A DNA stretch of 64,000 nt from NCBI RefSeq assembly GCF_029892565.1, contig NZ_JARXVH010000005.1, forward strand, positions 496,001 to 560,000, in the 5' to 3' direction. Below, piece after piece: positions 15,701-24,995 of this stretch. The notes below the pieces were generated by a model that was given only the letters and a program-made list of their open reading frames with translations, had not been told where the DNA came from and made no database searches. This stretch comes from Streptomyces pseudovenezuelae (GTDB lineage Bacteria > Actinomycetota > Actinomycetes > Streptomycetales > Streptomycetaceae). Position 1 is the first letter of the stretch. Every line of letters starts with the position of its first letter. Both the position numbers and the translations under genes were made by a program.

Positions 15701-17605
15701 GTGAACACCGAGCGACCCGATGACGACACCCCTGCCTCCGGCGGTGAGGCGGCAAAGGGCGAGCCGGAAGCCGGAGCCTCCGGCAGTGAGGCCGTGAGGG
15801 GAGCGGAAACCGGAGCCCCCGAAGACGCTGCGCAGACCTCCAGTGCTGAGGAAACGCCTGCCGTGGCTTCCGGCGCTGAGGAAGCGCCCGTCGAGGCCTC
15901 CGGTGCCGGGGAAGCGCGCGCCCGTGATGACGAGGGTGCCGAGTCCCAGGCCCCCGGCGCGGAAGCAGGTGTCCGTGACGGCGCGGACACCGAGTCCGAG
16001 GCTCCCGGCGCGGAAGCCGGTGACGCCGAGACCGCCGGGGCATCGGCCGACGCACACGCTCCCGTCCCCGAAGAGGCGCCGGATGCCGGTGAAGCCGACC
16101 TCGGGTCCGCCGAAGTTCCCGGCCCACACGAGTCCGAGGACACCCCGCCGAACCGACGGCGTCCCCGCGTTCTCGTCGCCTCCGTCGCCGCCGCGGTGCT
16201 GCTCGTCGGTGGCGGTGGAGCGTATCTCGCGGCCACGGCCTCCGGCGGAGACGGAGGCTCCGACCCAGGGGCCGCAGCCTCCGGAGGAGACGGTGGTACT
16301 CCCCCGCAGCTCGTGCTCGACGGCTACGCCGAGAGTGGTTCGAACGGGATCGCGCCCGGGGAGCCGAATCCCTACGGCGTGACGTACAAGGTCGACGGCA
16401 GCCTGCCCGACGGGCCGGACTCGGCGCCCGTGTACCGGGCGACGGGTGAGGTCACCAAGGACGAGGTGACCCGGCTGGCGAAGGCGCTCGGGGTGGACGG
16501 GTCGCCGGTGGTGAAGGGGCAGGCCTGGCAGGTCGGGCCGGACAAGGACGGTTCGGGGCCGAGCCTGGTGGTCGACAAGGCGGCGCCGGGCACCTGGACC
16601 TTCCACCGGTTCGCGGCCGGCACCGACGCCTGCAAGAGCATGACGGTGTGCCCGCAGGATCCCGCGAACCCGGCCGGCGACACGGTGAGCGAGGCGGCCG
16701 CGAAGAAGGCGGCCGCGCCGGTCCTGAAGGCGATCGGGCAGGACGACGCGAAGGTGGACGCGAGCCAGGTCATGGGCGCCCAGCGGGTCGTGAACGCCGA
16801 TCCGACGGTCGGCGGGCTGCCCACCTACGGCTGGACGACCGGCATCACGGTGAGCGCGCAGGGCGAAGTGGTCGGCGGCACCGGCCAGTTGAAGGCGCCG
16901 GTGAAGGACGACACGTATCCCGTGCTGAGCGCCAAGAAGACGCTGGCCCTGATGAACGCGGCGCCGACGACCGACCACCGCATGGGCATCGGCGGCTGCG
17001 CCAGTTCCGTACCGCTGAAGGACCGTCTCGAAGCGCCGTGCGGGTCGTCGACGAGTCAGCCGACGCGGGAGACGGTGACCGTCGGGGACGCGGTGTTCGG
17101 GCTGGCCGCGCGGTCCGTGGACGGGCGGCAGGCGCTGGTGCCTTCGTGGCTGTTCCAGGTGCGGTCGGCCGGGGCGGCGGACGCCTTCCGGGTGACGTAT
17201 CCGGCGGTGGACCCGAAGTATCTGGCCTCGCCCTCGACCACGCCGACCGGTGAGCCCTCCCCGACGGCGTCCACGCCGGGCGACGAGCCGACCGCGGCTC
17301 CGGAGCCGCGGGACGTGGAGGTGCAGGGTTACTCGGCCGACGGGCGGGAGCTGACCGTGACCTTCACCGGCGGGGTGTGCGCCGACTACAAGGCGACGGC
17401 GAGCGAGAGCGGGGACGAGGTGACCGCCACGGTGACCGAGACGCCGTGGAAGGACAAGGTCTGCATCATGATCGCCAAGGAGATCCAGAAGACGGTCCGG
17501 CTGGACGAGCCGCTGGGTGACCGCAAGGTCGTGGGGTCGGGCGGCAAGGGGATCCCGTTGGAGAAGGCGGGCGCGCGGCTGCCGCAGGCGTCGATGGCGC
17601 AGTAG
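15701..17605 (+). CDS. Membrane-anchored protein with acidic low-complexity N-terminus
   Basis: A 634-residue protein. About 150 N-terminal residues are Ala/Glu/Gly/Pro-rich with imperfect repeats of the type EAPGAEAG; then comes an R-rich stop (RRRPR), one transmembrane helix at about 157-178, and a large extracytoplasmic region. Two cysteine pairs there (ACKSMTVC and GGCASS/APCGSS) and a proline/threonine-rich stretch near residue 520 suggest a folded secreted domain joined to a second small one with C in GGVCADY and KVCIM. The GTG start has GGAG 8 nt upstream. No family is recognised; a sensing or envelope role is only a guess. Confidence 0.75.
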   Translation: MNTERPDDDTPASGGEAAKGEPEAGASGSEAVRGAETGAPEDAAQTSSAEETPAVASGAEEAPVEASGAGEARARDDEGAESQAPGAEAGVRDGADTESEAPGAEAGDAETAGASADAHAPVPEEAPDAGEADLGSAEVPGPHESEDTPPNRRRPRVLVASVAAAVLLVGGGGAYLAATASGGDGGSDPGAAASGGDGGTPPQLVLDGYAESGSNGIAPGEPNPYGVTYKVDGSLPDGPDSAPVYRATGEVTKDEVTRLAKALGVDGSPVVKGQAWQVGPDKDGSGPSLVVDKAAPGTWTFHRFAAGTDACKSMTVCPQDPANPAGDTVSEAAAKKAAAPVLKAIGQDDAKVDASQVMGAQRVVNADPTVGGLPTYGWTTGITVSAQGEVVGGTGQLKAPVKDDTYPVLSAKKTLALMNAAPTTDHRMGIGGCASSVPLKDRLEAPCGSSTSQPTRETVTVGDAVFGLAARSVDGRQALVPSWLFQVRSAGAADAFRVTYPAVDPKYLASPSTTPTGEPSPTASTPGDEPTAAPEPRDVEVQGYSADGRELTVTFTGGVCADYKATASESGDEVTATVTETPWKDKVCIMIAKEIQKTVRLDEPLGDRKVVGSGGKGIPLEKAGARLPQASMAQ

Positions 17606-17651
17606 CCGCCCCGGGTCCGGCGGACGACACGAAAGACGTCCGGCGGACAAC

Positions 17652-17692
17652 ACGAAGGCGGCGGCCCAGTCGGAGGGGGCCGCCGCCTTCGT
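17652..17692. terminator. Bidirectional terminator
   Basis: Perfect 16-bp inverted repeat, ACGAAGGCGGCGGCCC at 17652-17667 and complement at 17677-17692, with a 9-nt loop. It lies between the convergent ends of the membrane protein gene and erpA. Confidence 0.85.
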
Positions 17693-17738
17693 CGTGTTCA
17701 GTTACTTCGATCCGGCACTGCAGTCCGGTACTTCAGGC

Positions 17739-18095
17739 TTAGCTGAAGGAGTCGCCGCAGGCGCAGGAACCCGACGCGTTCGGGTTGTCGATCGTGAAGC
17801 CCTGCTTCTCGATCGTGTCCACGAAGTCGACGGAGGCGCCGCCCAGGTACGGGGCGCTCATGCGGTCGGTGACGACCTTGACGCCGCCGAAGTCCTTGAC
17901 GACATCGCCGTCGAGGGAGCGCTCGTCGAAGAAGAGCTGGTAGCGCAGGCCGGAGCAGCCGCCGGGCTGAACGGCGACGCGCAGGGCCAGGTCGTCACGG
18001 CCTTCCTGGTCGAGCAGGGCCTTGACCTTCGCCGCGGCGGCGTCGGACAGGATGATGCCGTCGGTGACGGTGCTGGTCTCGTCCGATACGGACAT
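17739..18095 (-). CDS. erpA: Iron-sulfur cluster insertion protein ErpA (A-type carrier)
   Basis: A 118-residue A-type carrier of the HesB/IscA/ErpA family. The three conserved cysteines are C47 in GGCSG and C111/C113 in the C-terminal SCACG. It delivers [2Fe-2S] or [4Fe-4S] clusters to target proteins; likely clients in this window are NadA, LipA and the Rieske protein. GGGAGAG lies 7 nt before the ATG. Divergent from nadA with a 276-bp shared region, an arrangement that makes sense as NadA needs a [4Fe-4S] cluster. Confidence 0.93.
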   Translation of the reverse strand: MSVSDETSTVTDGIILSDAAAAKVKALLDQEGRDDLALRVAVQPGGCSGLRYQLFFDERSLDGDVVKDFGGVKVVTDRMSAPYLGGASVDFVDTIEKQGFTIDNPNASGSCACGDSFS

Positions 18096-18287
18096 CTACA
18101 TCTCTCCCGGGTTGTACGGAGACTGCTTGCCGACAGTTGCAACCGGCGTGGCCGCGGATTCATTCCGGGCCGGGTGGCGTTCTTTTCGCCTGTTCCTCTT
18201 CTGTTCCACCATCCATGCTCGCACACGCCCGCAAGGTCCCCCACCGACTGCGTACGGGGATTGATGTCACATCGACGCTATGGGCAT

Positions 18288-18334
18288 CGTCAAACTGACG
18301 TGAAGCAGTTATGATAGATAACGTCAATTCGACG
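18288..18334 (+). promoter_or_regulatory. nadA promoter with paired operator-like motifs
   Basis: -10 TATGAT at 18310-18315. Two related 13-mers flank it: CGTCAAACTGACG at 18288-18300, a perfect inverted repeat with a 3-nt spacer, and CGTCAATTCGACG at 18322-18334, an imperfect version. Their centres are 34 bp apart, about three helical turns. TGACGT (18296-18301) and ACGTCA (18321-18326) also form an inverted repeat over the -10. A repressor site is likely; the regulator is unknown. Confidence 0.5.
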
Positions 18335-18371
18335 AGAAGGTATGTCCCGCAGAACAGAAAGGGTGTGTGTC

Positions 18372-19556
18372 GTGACCACCGCCCAGACCCAGGAGCTCGA
18401 CGTACAGCCGACGCCCCTCGCCCTGCTGCTGCTCGGCCGCGAGGCCGACCCGAAGAGCGAGCGGGGCGTCGAGTGTCCCGGTGACCTGCCCTCGCCGTCC
18501 GACCCCGACCTGGTCGAGCGGGCCCGCGCGGCCAAGGAGAGGCTCGGCGACAAGGTCTTCGTGCTCGGCCACCACTACCAGCGCGACGAGGTCATCCAGT
18601 TCGCCGACGTCACGGGTGACTCGTTCAAGCTGGCCCGGGACGCGGCCGCGCGCCCGGAGGCCGAGTACATCGTGTTCTGCGGTGTGCACTTCATGGCGGA
18701 GTCCGCGGACATCCTGACCTCCGACGACCAGAAGGTCGTGCTCCCGGACCTGGCGGCCGGCTGCTCGATGGCCGACATGGCCACCGCCGAGCAGGTCGCC
18801 GAGTGCTGGGACGTGCTGACCGAGGCCGGCATCGCCGAGCAGGTCGTGCCCGTCTCGTACATGAACTCCTCCGCCGACATCAAGGCGTTCACCGGCAAGC
18901 ACGGCGGTCTGATCTGCACCTCCTCGAACGCGGAACGCGCGCTCGACTGGGCCTTCGAGCAGGGCGAGAAGGTCCTCTTCCTGCCGGACCAGCACCTGGG
19001 CCGCAACACCGCGGTGCGCGATCTGGGCCTGTCCCTGGAGGACTGCGTCCTCTACAACCCGCACAAGCCCAACGGCGGGCTGACGGTGGAGCAGCTGCGC
19101 GCCGCGAAGATGATCCTGTGGCGGGGCCACTGCTCGGTGCACGGCCGCTTCTCGCTGGAGTCGGTCGAGGACGTCCGCGCCCGCATACCCGGGGTCAACG
19201 TCCTGGTGCACCCCGAGTGCAAGCACGAGGTCGTGGCGGCGGCGGACTACGTCGGCTCGACCGAGTACATCATCAAGGCCCTGGAGGCGGCCCCGGCCGG
19301 CTCGAAGTGGGCCATCGGCACGGAGCTGAATCTCGTCCGCCGGCTCGCGAACCGTTTCGCGCCCGAGGGCAAGGAGATCGTCTTCCTCGACAAGACGGTC
19401 TGCTTCTGCTCGACCATGAACCGCATCGACCTCCCCCACCTGGTCTGGACCCTGGAGTCCCTGGCCGAGGGCAAGCTGGTCAACCGCATCGAGGTCGACA
19501 AGGAGACCGAGGCGTTCGCGAAGCTGGCGCTGGAGCGGATGCTCGCGCTGGCGTAG
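18372..19556 (+). CDS. nadA: Quinolinate synthase
   Basis: Condenses iminoaspartate with dihydroxyacetone phosphate to quinolinate in de novo NAD synthesis, using a [4Fe-4S] cluster. The 394-residue product has three cysteines placed as in the family: VFCGVHFMAESA, LICTSSN and TVCFCSTMN. Other conserved blocks are LGHHYQRDEV and PHKPNGGL. The GTG at 18372 is preferred to an in-frame ATG at 18342 because GAAAGGG lies 8 nt upstream and the length then fits Streptomyces orthologs. No nadB or nadC follows; a terminator does. Confidence 0.95.
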   Translation: MTTAQTQELDVQPTPLALLLLGREADPKSERGVECPGDLPSPSDPDLVERARAAKERLGDKVFVLGHHYQRDEVIQFADVTGDSFKLARDAAARPEAEYIVFCGVHFMAESADILTSDDQKVVLPDLAAGCSMADMATAEQVAECWDVLTEAGIAEQVVPVSYMNSSADIKAFTGKHGGLICTSSNAERALDWAFEQGEKVLFLPDQHLGRNTAVRDLGLSLEDCVLYNPHKPNGGLTVEQLRAAKMILWRGHCSVHGRFSLESVEDVRARIPGVNVLVHPECKHEVVAAADYVGSTEYIIKALEAAPAGSKWAIGTELNLVRRLANRFAPEGKEIVFLDKTVCFCSTMNRIDLPHLVWTLESLAEGKLVNRIEVDKETEAFAKLALERMLALA

Positions 19557-19565
19557 GCCGTGCGA

Positions 19566-19597
19566 AAGGGCCGGGTCCCCGACGGGACCCGGCCCTT
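19566..19597. terminator. Bidirectional terminator after nadA
   Basis: Perfect 14-bp stem, AAGGGCCGGGTCCC at 19566-19579 and complement at 19584-19597, with a CGAC loop. It separates the convergent nadA and RND transporter genes. Confidence 0.88.
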
Positions 19598-19607
19598 CGC
19601 CGTGCTG

Positions 19608-22600
19608 TCAGACGCCGGCCGGTTCCCGCACCTCCGGCTCCTTCTCGATCTGCCGCTTCGCCGCGCGCTTCGTCGCCCGCCGCTCCTTGCGGAGTTCGAG
19701 CATCGCGTAGAGCGTCGGTACCAGGAGCAGGGTGAGCAGGGTCGACGTGATCAGGCCGCCGATGACGACCACGGCCAGCGGCTGGGCGATGAAGCCGCCC
19801 TCGCCGGTGACGCCCAGGGCCATCGGGAGCAGGGCGAAGATCGTCGCCAGGGCCGTCATGAGGATCGGGCGCAGACGGTGCCGGCCGCCTTCCACCACGG
19901 CCTCGACGACGCCGTAACCCTGCTTGCGGTACTGGTTGATCAGGTCGATCAGCACGATCGCGTTCGTCACCACGATGCCGATCAGCATCAGCATGCCGAT
20001 CATCGCGGGGACGCCCATCGGGGTGCCGGTGACGATCAGCAGGCCGATCGCGCCGGTCGCCGCGAACGGGATGGAGACCAGCAGGATCAGCGGCTGGGCG
20101 AGCGAACGGAAGGTCGCGACCAGCAGTATGAAGACGATCGCGATCGCCGCCAGCATGGCCAGGCCGAGGTTCTTGAACGCGTCGTCCTGGTCCGAACTGA
20201 CCCCGCCGATCTGCGCCGTGGCACCCGCCGGCAGCTTCAGGGCGTCGACCTCGGTCTGCAGCTTGCCGCTCACCGCGCCCGTGTTGTCGCCGGTCGGCCG
20301 CGCGGTGATCGTCGCCGCGCGCTGGCCGTCGATACGGGTCATCGAGACCGGGCCGTCAACCACCTTCACCGTGGCGATGTCGCCCAGCTTCACCGCGCCG
20401 AGCTTGAGGTTCCGCAACTGGGCCAGGGTCGCCGCCGGCTTGGCCGACTTGATGACGACGTCACGCTCGGTGTCGTCGAGGATCGCCTTGGCCGCCGTGG
20501 TGCCCTTCACCGCCTCGGTGACCGCCGCGCCGAGGGTCTGGTCGTTGAAACCGGCCGCCGCCGCCTTGGAGTTGGCCTTGACCGAGATCCGCGGCACGCT
20601 CTGCGACAGGTCGCTGGACACGTCCGTGACGTCGTCGAGGCCGGCCACGGTCTTGCGTACCTCTTCGGCCGCCGTGCGCAGCACGCCCCCGTCGGCCGCC
20701 TTCACGACCACGCTCAGGTCCTGGTTGCCGAAGCCGTCGCCGCCGGAGACGGTGGTGGTGCCGATGCCGGTCAGCTTCTTCAGGCCGGACTCGATGCCGT
20801 CCTGCACGTCCTCGTAGGAGGCCGAGTCGTCCAGCATCACCTGGTACGAGGCCTGGTTGGTGTCCGTGCCGCCGCCGAAGGCCGCCATGAAGCCGGACGA
20901 GCCGATGGTGACCTGGTAGTCCTTGACGCCCTTGGTGCCGGCGAGCAGCCGCTCGACCTTCTTCGCCTGCGTGTCGGTGGCCGCCAGGCTGGTGCCGGGC
21001 TTCAACTCCTGCTTGACGGTGAGGACTTCCTGCTCGCCCTGGTCGAAGAAGTTCGTCTTCAGCAGCGGCGCCATGCCGAACGTACCGATCAGGATCACGG
21101 CCGCGAGCAGCACGCTGGTCAGCCGGCGGCGGGTCGCGAAGCGCAGGACGGGGACGTAGATCCGCTGCAGGCGGCTCCTCGCCTCCTTCTCCTCGGCCAG
21201 CCGGCGGGCCTGGTCGGCGTCGTCCGGCGTGTTCTTGGGGGCGCGCAGGAACCAGTACGACAGGACCGGTACGACCGTCAGCGACACCAGCAGCGAGGCC
21301 AGCAGGGCCGCCGTGATCGTCAGGCTGAACGAGCCGAACAGCTCGCCCACCATGCCGCCGACCAGGCCGATCGGCAGGAAGACGGCGACCGTGGTGAGGG
21401 TCGAGGAGGTGACCGCGCCGGCCACCTCGCGGACCGCCTTGAGGATGGCGTCCTCGCGCTCCTCGCCGTAGCCGAGGTGCCGTTTGATGTTCTCCAGGAC
21501 CACGATCGAGTCGTCGACGACCCGGCCGATGGCGATGGTCAGCGCGCCCAGCGTCAGCATGTTGAGCGACAGGTCGCGCGTCCACAGGACGATCAGGGCG
21601 AGCACGACCGAGAGCGGGATGCTCACCGCGGTGACCAGGGTCGAGCGGATCGACGCCAGGAACACCAGGATGACCAGGATCGCGAAGAGCAGGCCGAGCG
21701 CGCCCTCGGTGGTCAGGCCGCTGATGGACTTGGAGACCGCCGGGCCCTGGTCGCTGACGACCGTGATGGTCGCGGCCGAGCCGACGTCCTTGCGCAGGTC
21801 GGGCAGCTTGTCCTCGACCGCGTCGGAGATGGCGACCGCACTGCCGTCGTGGTCCATGGTGACCGACACCGCGAGGCTCGGCTTCCCGTCGGTGCGGGTG
21901 ATGGAGTCGGAGGTGGCCTGCTGCTGCTCGACGGTGGCCACGTCCCCGAGGCGCACCGGCTTCCGGCCGCCCTCGCCCGTGACCATCAGGTCCTGGATCT
22001 GCGTCAACGAGGTGAAGCCGCCGCCCACTTGGACGGTCCGGTTGGCGCCGTCCTCGTCGAAGGAGCCCGCCGGGACGGTCGCGCCGCCCGCCTGCAGGGC
22101 CTGGCCGAGGGCGACCGTGCTGAGACCCGCCCGCGCCAGCTTCGCGTCGTCGGGCGTGACGGCGACCTGGAGGTCCCGCACACCGTCGACGGTGACCTGG
22201 CCGACGCCGTCGATGCCCTTCAGGTCCGGTACGACGGTCCGGTCGAGCCGGTCCGCGAGGGCCTGCTGGTCATGGTCGGAGGTGACGGCGAGGACGACGG
22301 TCGGGATGTCGTCCGTGGAGCCGGCCACGACCTGCGGGTCGACGTCGTCCGGGAGCTGGACGCGGGCCCGGTTGACGGCCTGCTGGACGTCGGCGACGAG
22401 CTGCTTGGTGTCGTTGCCGTAGTCGAAGGACGCCATGATCACGGCGTTGCCCTCGCTCGCCGTGGAGGTGACGCCGGTGATGCTGTCGACGGCTTCGAGG
22501 TTGTCCTCGATCGGCTCGACGACCTGCTTCTCCACGACGTCGGGCGCGGCGCCCTGGTAGGGCGCGATCACGGACACCATGGGCAGTTCGATGGAGGGCA

Positions 22601-22712
22601 GCAGTTGCTGCTTGAGCTGCGGTATCGCGATCGCTCCGAAGGCGAGCACGATGATGGACATCAGACCGATCAGGGCCCGTTGCGCGAGGCTGAATCGGGA
22701 CAGCCAGGACAT
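19608..22712 (-). CDS. RND-family efflux transporter (AcrB/HAE1-like)
   Basis: A 1034-residue protein with the two-fold repeat of RND pumps: a helix at the N-terminus (about 12-30), a large outer loop, six helices (about 330-520), a second outer loop, and a closing bundle. The proton-relay motif IGRVVDDSIVVLENI with adjacent aspartates in TM4 is intact. Actinobacteria lack an outer-membrane channel, so partners differ from AcrAB-TolC; substrate unknown. The start is placed at 22712 (MSWLSRFSLAQRAL), just before the first helix. It lies directly downstream of a LuxR-type response regulator and histidine kinase, which probably control it. Confidence 0.9.
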   Translation of the reverse strand: MSWLSRFSLAQRALIGLMSIIVLAFGAIAIPQLKQQLLPSIELPMVSVIAPYQGAAPDVVEKQVVEPIEDNLEAVDSITGVTSTASEGNAVIMASFDYGNDTKQLVADVQQAVNRARVQLPDDVDPQVVAGSTDDIPTVVLAVTSDHDQQALADRLDRTVVPDLKGIDGVGQVTVDGVRDLQVAVTPDDAKLARAGLSTVALGQALQAGGATVPAGSFDEDGANRTVQVGGGFTSLTQIQDLMVTGEGGRKPVRLGDVATVEQQQATSDSITRTDGKPSLAVSVTMDHDGSAVAISDAVEDKLPDLRKDVGSAATITVVSDQGPAVSKSISGLTTEGALGLLFAILVILVFLASIRSTLVTAVSIPLSVVLALIVLWTRDLSLNMLTLGALTIAIGRVVDDSIVVLENIKRHLGYGEEREDAILKAVREVAGAVTSSTLTTVAVFLPIGLVGGMVGELFGSFSLTITAALLASLLVSLTVVPVLSYWFLRAPKNTPDDADQARRLAEEKEARSRLQRIYVPVLRFATRRRLTSVLLAAVILIGTFGMAPLLKTNFFDQGEQEVLTVKQELKPGTSLAATDTQAKKVERLLAGTKGVKDYQVTIGSSGFMAAFGGGTDTNQASYQVMLDDSASYEDVQDGIESGLKKLTGIGTTTVSGGDGFGNQDLSVVVKAADGGVLRTAAEEVRKTVAGLDDVTDVSSDLSQSVPRISVKANSKAAAAGFNDQTLGAAVTEAVKGTTAAKAILDDTERDVVIKSAKPAATLAQLRNLKLGAVKLGDIATVKVVDGPVSMTRIDGQRAATITARPTGDNTGAVSGKLQTEVDALKLPAGATAQIGGVSSDQDDAFKNLGLAMLAAIAIVFILLVATFRSLAQPLILLVSIPFAATGAIGLLIVTGTPMGVPAMIGMLMLIGIVVTNAIVLIDLINQYRKQGYGVVEAVVEGGRHRLRPILMTALATIFALLPMALGVTGEGGFIAQPLAVVVIGGLITSTLLTLLLVPTLYAMLELRKERRATKRAAKRQIEKEPEVREPAGV

Positions 22713-22880
22713 GGGTGAGGATTCTCTCTTCTGGGAGCGGCAGAAGGGCATGAGTTGACAGCGGACGCACAGATGAGCACCCGCACTCACACCCTGAGCC
22801 ATCGCAGAGCCCGGATTCCTAGCCCCCAGGTGCCGTTCTCGTACGGCGCCTACTCCGGCCGCAGTACAGCCGGGTGGAGT

Positions 22881-23564
22881 TCACTCCACCCTTGGACGTA
22901 CCAGCCCCGACTCGTAGGCGATCACGACCAGTTGGGCCCGGTCACGGGCGCCGAGCTTGGCCATGGCCCGGTTGACGTGCGTCTTCACCGTGAGCGGGCT
23001 GACCTCCAGGCGCTCGGCGATCTCGTCGTTGGAGAGCCCGCCGGCGACCTGGACCAGCACCTCGCGCTCCCGCACGGTGAGCGCGTCCAGCCGCTCCGCG
23101 CGGACCGGGTCACGTCCGTCGTCCGCGCCGCCCTGGGCGAGGAAGCGGGCGATCAGGCCCTTGGTGGCGGCCGGCGAGAGCAGCGCCTCGCCACCGGCCG
23201 CGACACGGATGGCGGAGAGGAGCTCGTCGGGTTCGCTGCCCTTGCCGAGGAACCCGGAGGCGCCGGCGCGCAGGGACTGCACGACGTAGTCGTCGACCTC
23301 GAAGGTGGTCAGGATGACGACCCGGACGTGCGCGAGGGACGGGTCGGCGCTGATCATGCGGGTGGCCGCGAGGCCGTCGGTGCCCGGCATCCGGATGTCC
23401 ATCAGCACGACGTCGGCCCGCTCCAGCTTGGCCAGTCGCACCGCCTCCGCGCCGTCGGACGCCTCTCCCACGACCTCCATGTCGGGCTCGGAGTCGACGA
23501 GCACACGGAAGGCGCTGCGCAGCAGGGCCTGGTCGTCGGCGAGCAGGACGCGGATCGTCGTCAT
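22881..23564 (-). CDS. NarL/LuxR-type response regulator
   Basis: A 227-residue two-domain regulator. Receiver: DD at 10-11, phospho-acceptor D56 in VVLMDIRMPG, T in ILTTFE, K in LGKGSE. Output: LuxR-type HTH at about 160-220 with LTVREREVLVQVAGGLSNDEIA and SPLTVKTHVNR. The ATG overlaps the stop of the upstream kinase gene by 4 bp (ATGA), so the pair is co-translated. The RND pump gene begins 168 bp downstream on the same strand and is the obvious candidate target. Confidence 0.95.
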   Translation of the reverse strand: MTTIRVLLADDQALLRSAFRVLVDSEPDMEVVGEASDGAEAVRLAKLERADVVLMDIRMPGTDGLAATRMISADPSLAHVRVVILTTFEVDDYVVQSLRAGASGFLGKGSEPDELLSAIRVAAGGEALLSPAATKGLIARFLAQGGADDGRDPVRAERLDALTVREREVLVQVAGGLSNDEIAERLEVSPLTVKTHVNRAMAKLGARDRAQLVVIAYESGLVRPRVE

Positions 23565-24784
23565 ACGGGGTCCCCCGGGGCGCGTGAGCGGGTCTTGACC
23601 GGCAGGATCGCATGGACGCGGAAGCCGCCGCCGTAGCGGGGACCGGTGGTGAGGGTGCCGCGCAGGGCGGTGACGCGTTCGCGCATGCCGAGCAGTCCGT
23701 GGCCACCGCCGTTCTCCGGATCGTCGTCCTCGCCGGCGCCGTCGTCCAGGACGGTGATCTCGATGTTCGGTCCCACGCGTACGACGCTGACCTCGGCCTT
23801 CGCCTTCGTACCGGCGTGTTTCTGCACGTTGGTGAGGGCCTCCTGGACCACGCGGTAGGCGGCCAGGCCGACGGCGGCGGGCAGGGTGGTGCCGTGGTCG
23901 GCGCGGGCGACCTCGACGTGCAGGCCCGCGCTGCGGAAGGTGCCGACGAGTTCGTCGAGGCGGTCGAGGCCGGGCGCCGGTTCGGTGGGGGCCTCGGGGT
24001 CGCCGGACTGGCGCAACAGGCCGACGGTGGCGCGCAGTTCGTTGAGCGCGGAGCGGCTGGCCTCGCGTACGTGGGCCAGGGCTTCCTTGGCCTGGTCGGG
24101 GCGCTTGTCCATCACGTGCGCGGCGACTCCGGCCTGCACATTGACCAGGGCGATGTGGTGGGCGACGACGTCGTGCAGGTCACGGGCGATACGGAGGCGC
24201 TCCTCGGCGACGCGGCGGCGGGCCTCCTCCTCGCGGGTGCGCTCCGCCCGCTCGGCGCGTTCGCGGATGGCCTGGACGACCGCGCGCCGGCTGCGGACGG
24301 CGTCTCCGGCGGTGGCGCCGATGCCGGTCCAGGCGAAGATCGCGAGGTTCTCCTGGGCGTACCAGGGCAGGGGCCCTGCCAGCATCGAGGCGCCGGTCAG
24401 GACGGTCATCGTCAGCAGGCCCAGGCGCACGGTGGTCGCACGGTCGGTGGTGTACGCGACGGTGTAGAGGGCGATGACCGCGGACATGGCGACAGGGGCG
24501 CGGGGGTCTCCGACGACGCACTCGATCAGGGAGACGGTGCCGGTGAGGGCGAGGACCGTCCTCGGGGCGCGGCGGCGGAAGACCAGGGCGAGGGCGCCGA
24601 GGGCGATGAGGACGAGGGAGAGGGCGTCGGGGGTGCGGATGCCCCAGTCGACGCCGTGCTTTCCGTGCGGGTCGACGTACGAGCCGGCCACCATGCAGAC
24701 CAGGACACCGGCTGCGAGTGCCGCGTCCAGCGCGAGGGGGTGCGCCTTCAGGTGGCGTCGGGCGCGGTCTCGGGTGCGGCTCAC
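23561..24784 (-). CDS. Sensor histidine kinase (DesK/NarX type)
   Basis: A 407-residue membrane kinase. Four to six hydrophobic segments span about residues 15-150, with almost no extracytoplasmic domain, so it probably senses membrane state or a small molecule. An Arg/Glu-rich coiled coil (about 170-195) leads to the HisKA_3 H-box RDLHDVVAHH (H at about 204); the HATPase domain shows EALTNVQKHAG and GHGLLGMRERV. The GTG start at 24784 is preceded by -10 TACTGT at 6 nt and no ribosome-binding site, suggesting a leaderless message. It overlaps the response regulator gene. Confidence 0.93.
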   Translation of the reverse strand: MSRTRDRARRHLKAHPLALDAALAAGVLVCMVAGSYVDPHGKHGVDWGIRTPDALSLVLIALGALALVFRRRAPRTVLALTGTVSLIECVVGDPRAPVAMSAVIALYTVAYTTDRATTVRLGLLTMTVLTGASMLAGPLPWYAQENLAIFAWTGIGATAGDAVRSRRAVVQAIRERAERAERTREEEARRRVAEERLRIARDLHDVVAHHIALVNVQAGVAAHVMDKRPDQAKEALAHVREASRSALNELRATVGLLRQSGDPEAPTEPAPGLDRLDELVGTFRSAGLHVEVARADHGTTLPAAVGLAAYRVVQEALTNVQKHAGTKAKAEVSVVRVGPNIEITVLDDGAGEDDDPENGGGHGLLGMRERVTALRGTLTTGPRYGGGFRVHAILPVKTRSRAPGDPV

Positions 24785-24819
24785 GTTTGAACAGTACGGC
24801 GTCCCTGCGGGGCTTTGAA
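24785..24819 (-). promoter_or_regulatory. Leaderless promoter of the histidine kinase gene
   Basis: On the minus strand, TTCAAA (24819-24814) and TACTGT (24796-24791) are separated by 17 bp, and the -10 lies 6 nt before the GTG at 24784. Transcription would start at the start codon. Confidence 0.6.
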
Positions 24820-24870
24820 CGGAGGCCAGCTGTAGGTTTCCCGTGCGGTTGAGGGCGTTGACGTGGCCGT

Positions 24871-24942
24871 TACTGGGGGCTGCGCCTCCAGACTCCCGCT
24901 TCGGCCTGGACGGCCTCGTCCTCAAACGCCGGACGGGCTGAA
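24871..24942 (+). repeat. Intergenic repeat, family 2, copy 1
   Basis: Contains a GGGGGCTGC/GCGCCTCC hairpin, then CCCGCTTCGGCCTG, GGCCTCGTCCTCAAACGCC and GGACGGGCTGA. The same series occurs twice, in inverted orientation, at 47365-47601. It lies between the kinase start and the pspAA stop. Confidence 0.75.
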
Positions 24943-24995
24943 AGACCAACAGCCGCACCGGTGTCGAGACGCTGCCGCCCCTCAGTCCTCTCCCC

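Noticed and set aside
19560..22718. A 1052-codon open frame on the plus strand opposite the RND transporter gene
   Set aside because: Composition is that of an antisense shadow (Arg/Gly/Asp-rich, no domains); the minus-strand frame encodes a complete RND pump.
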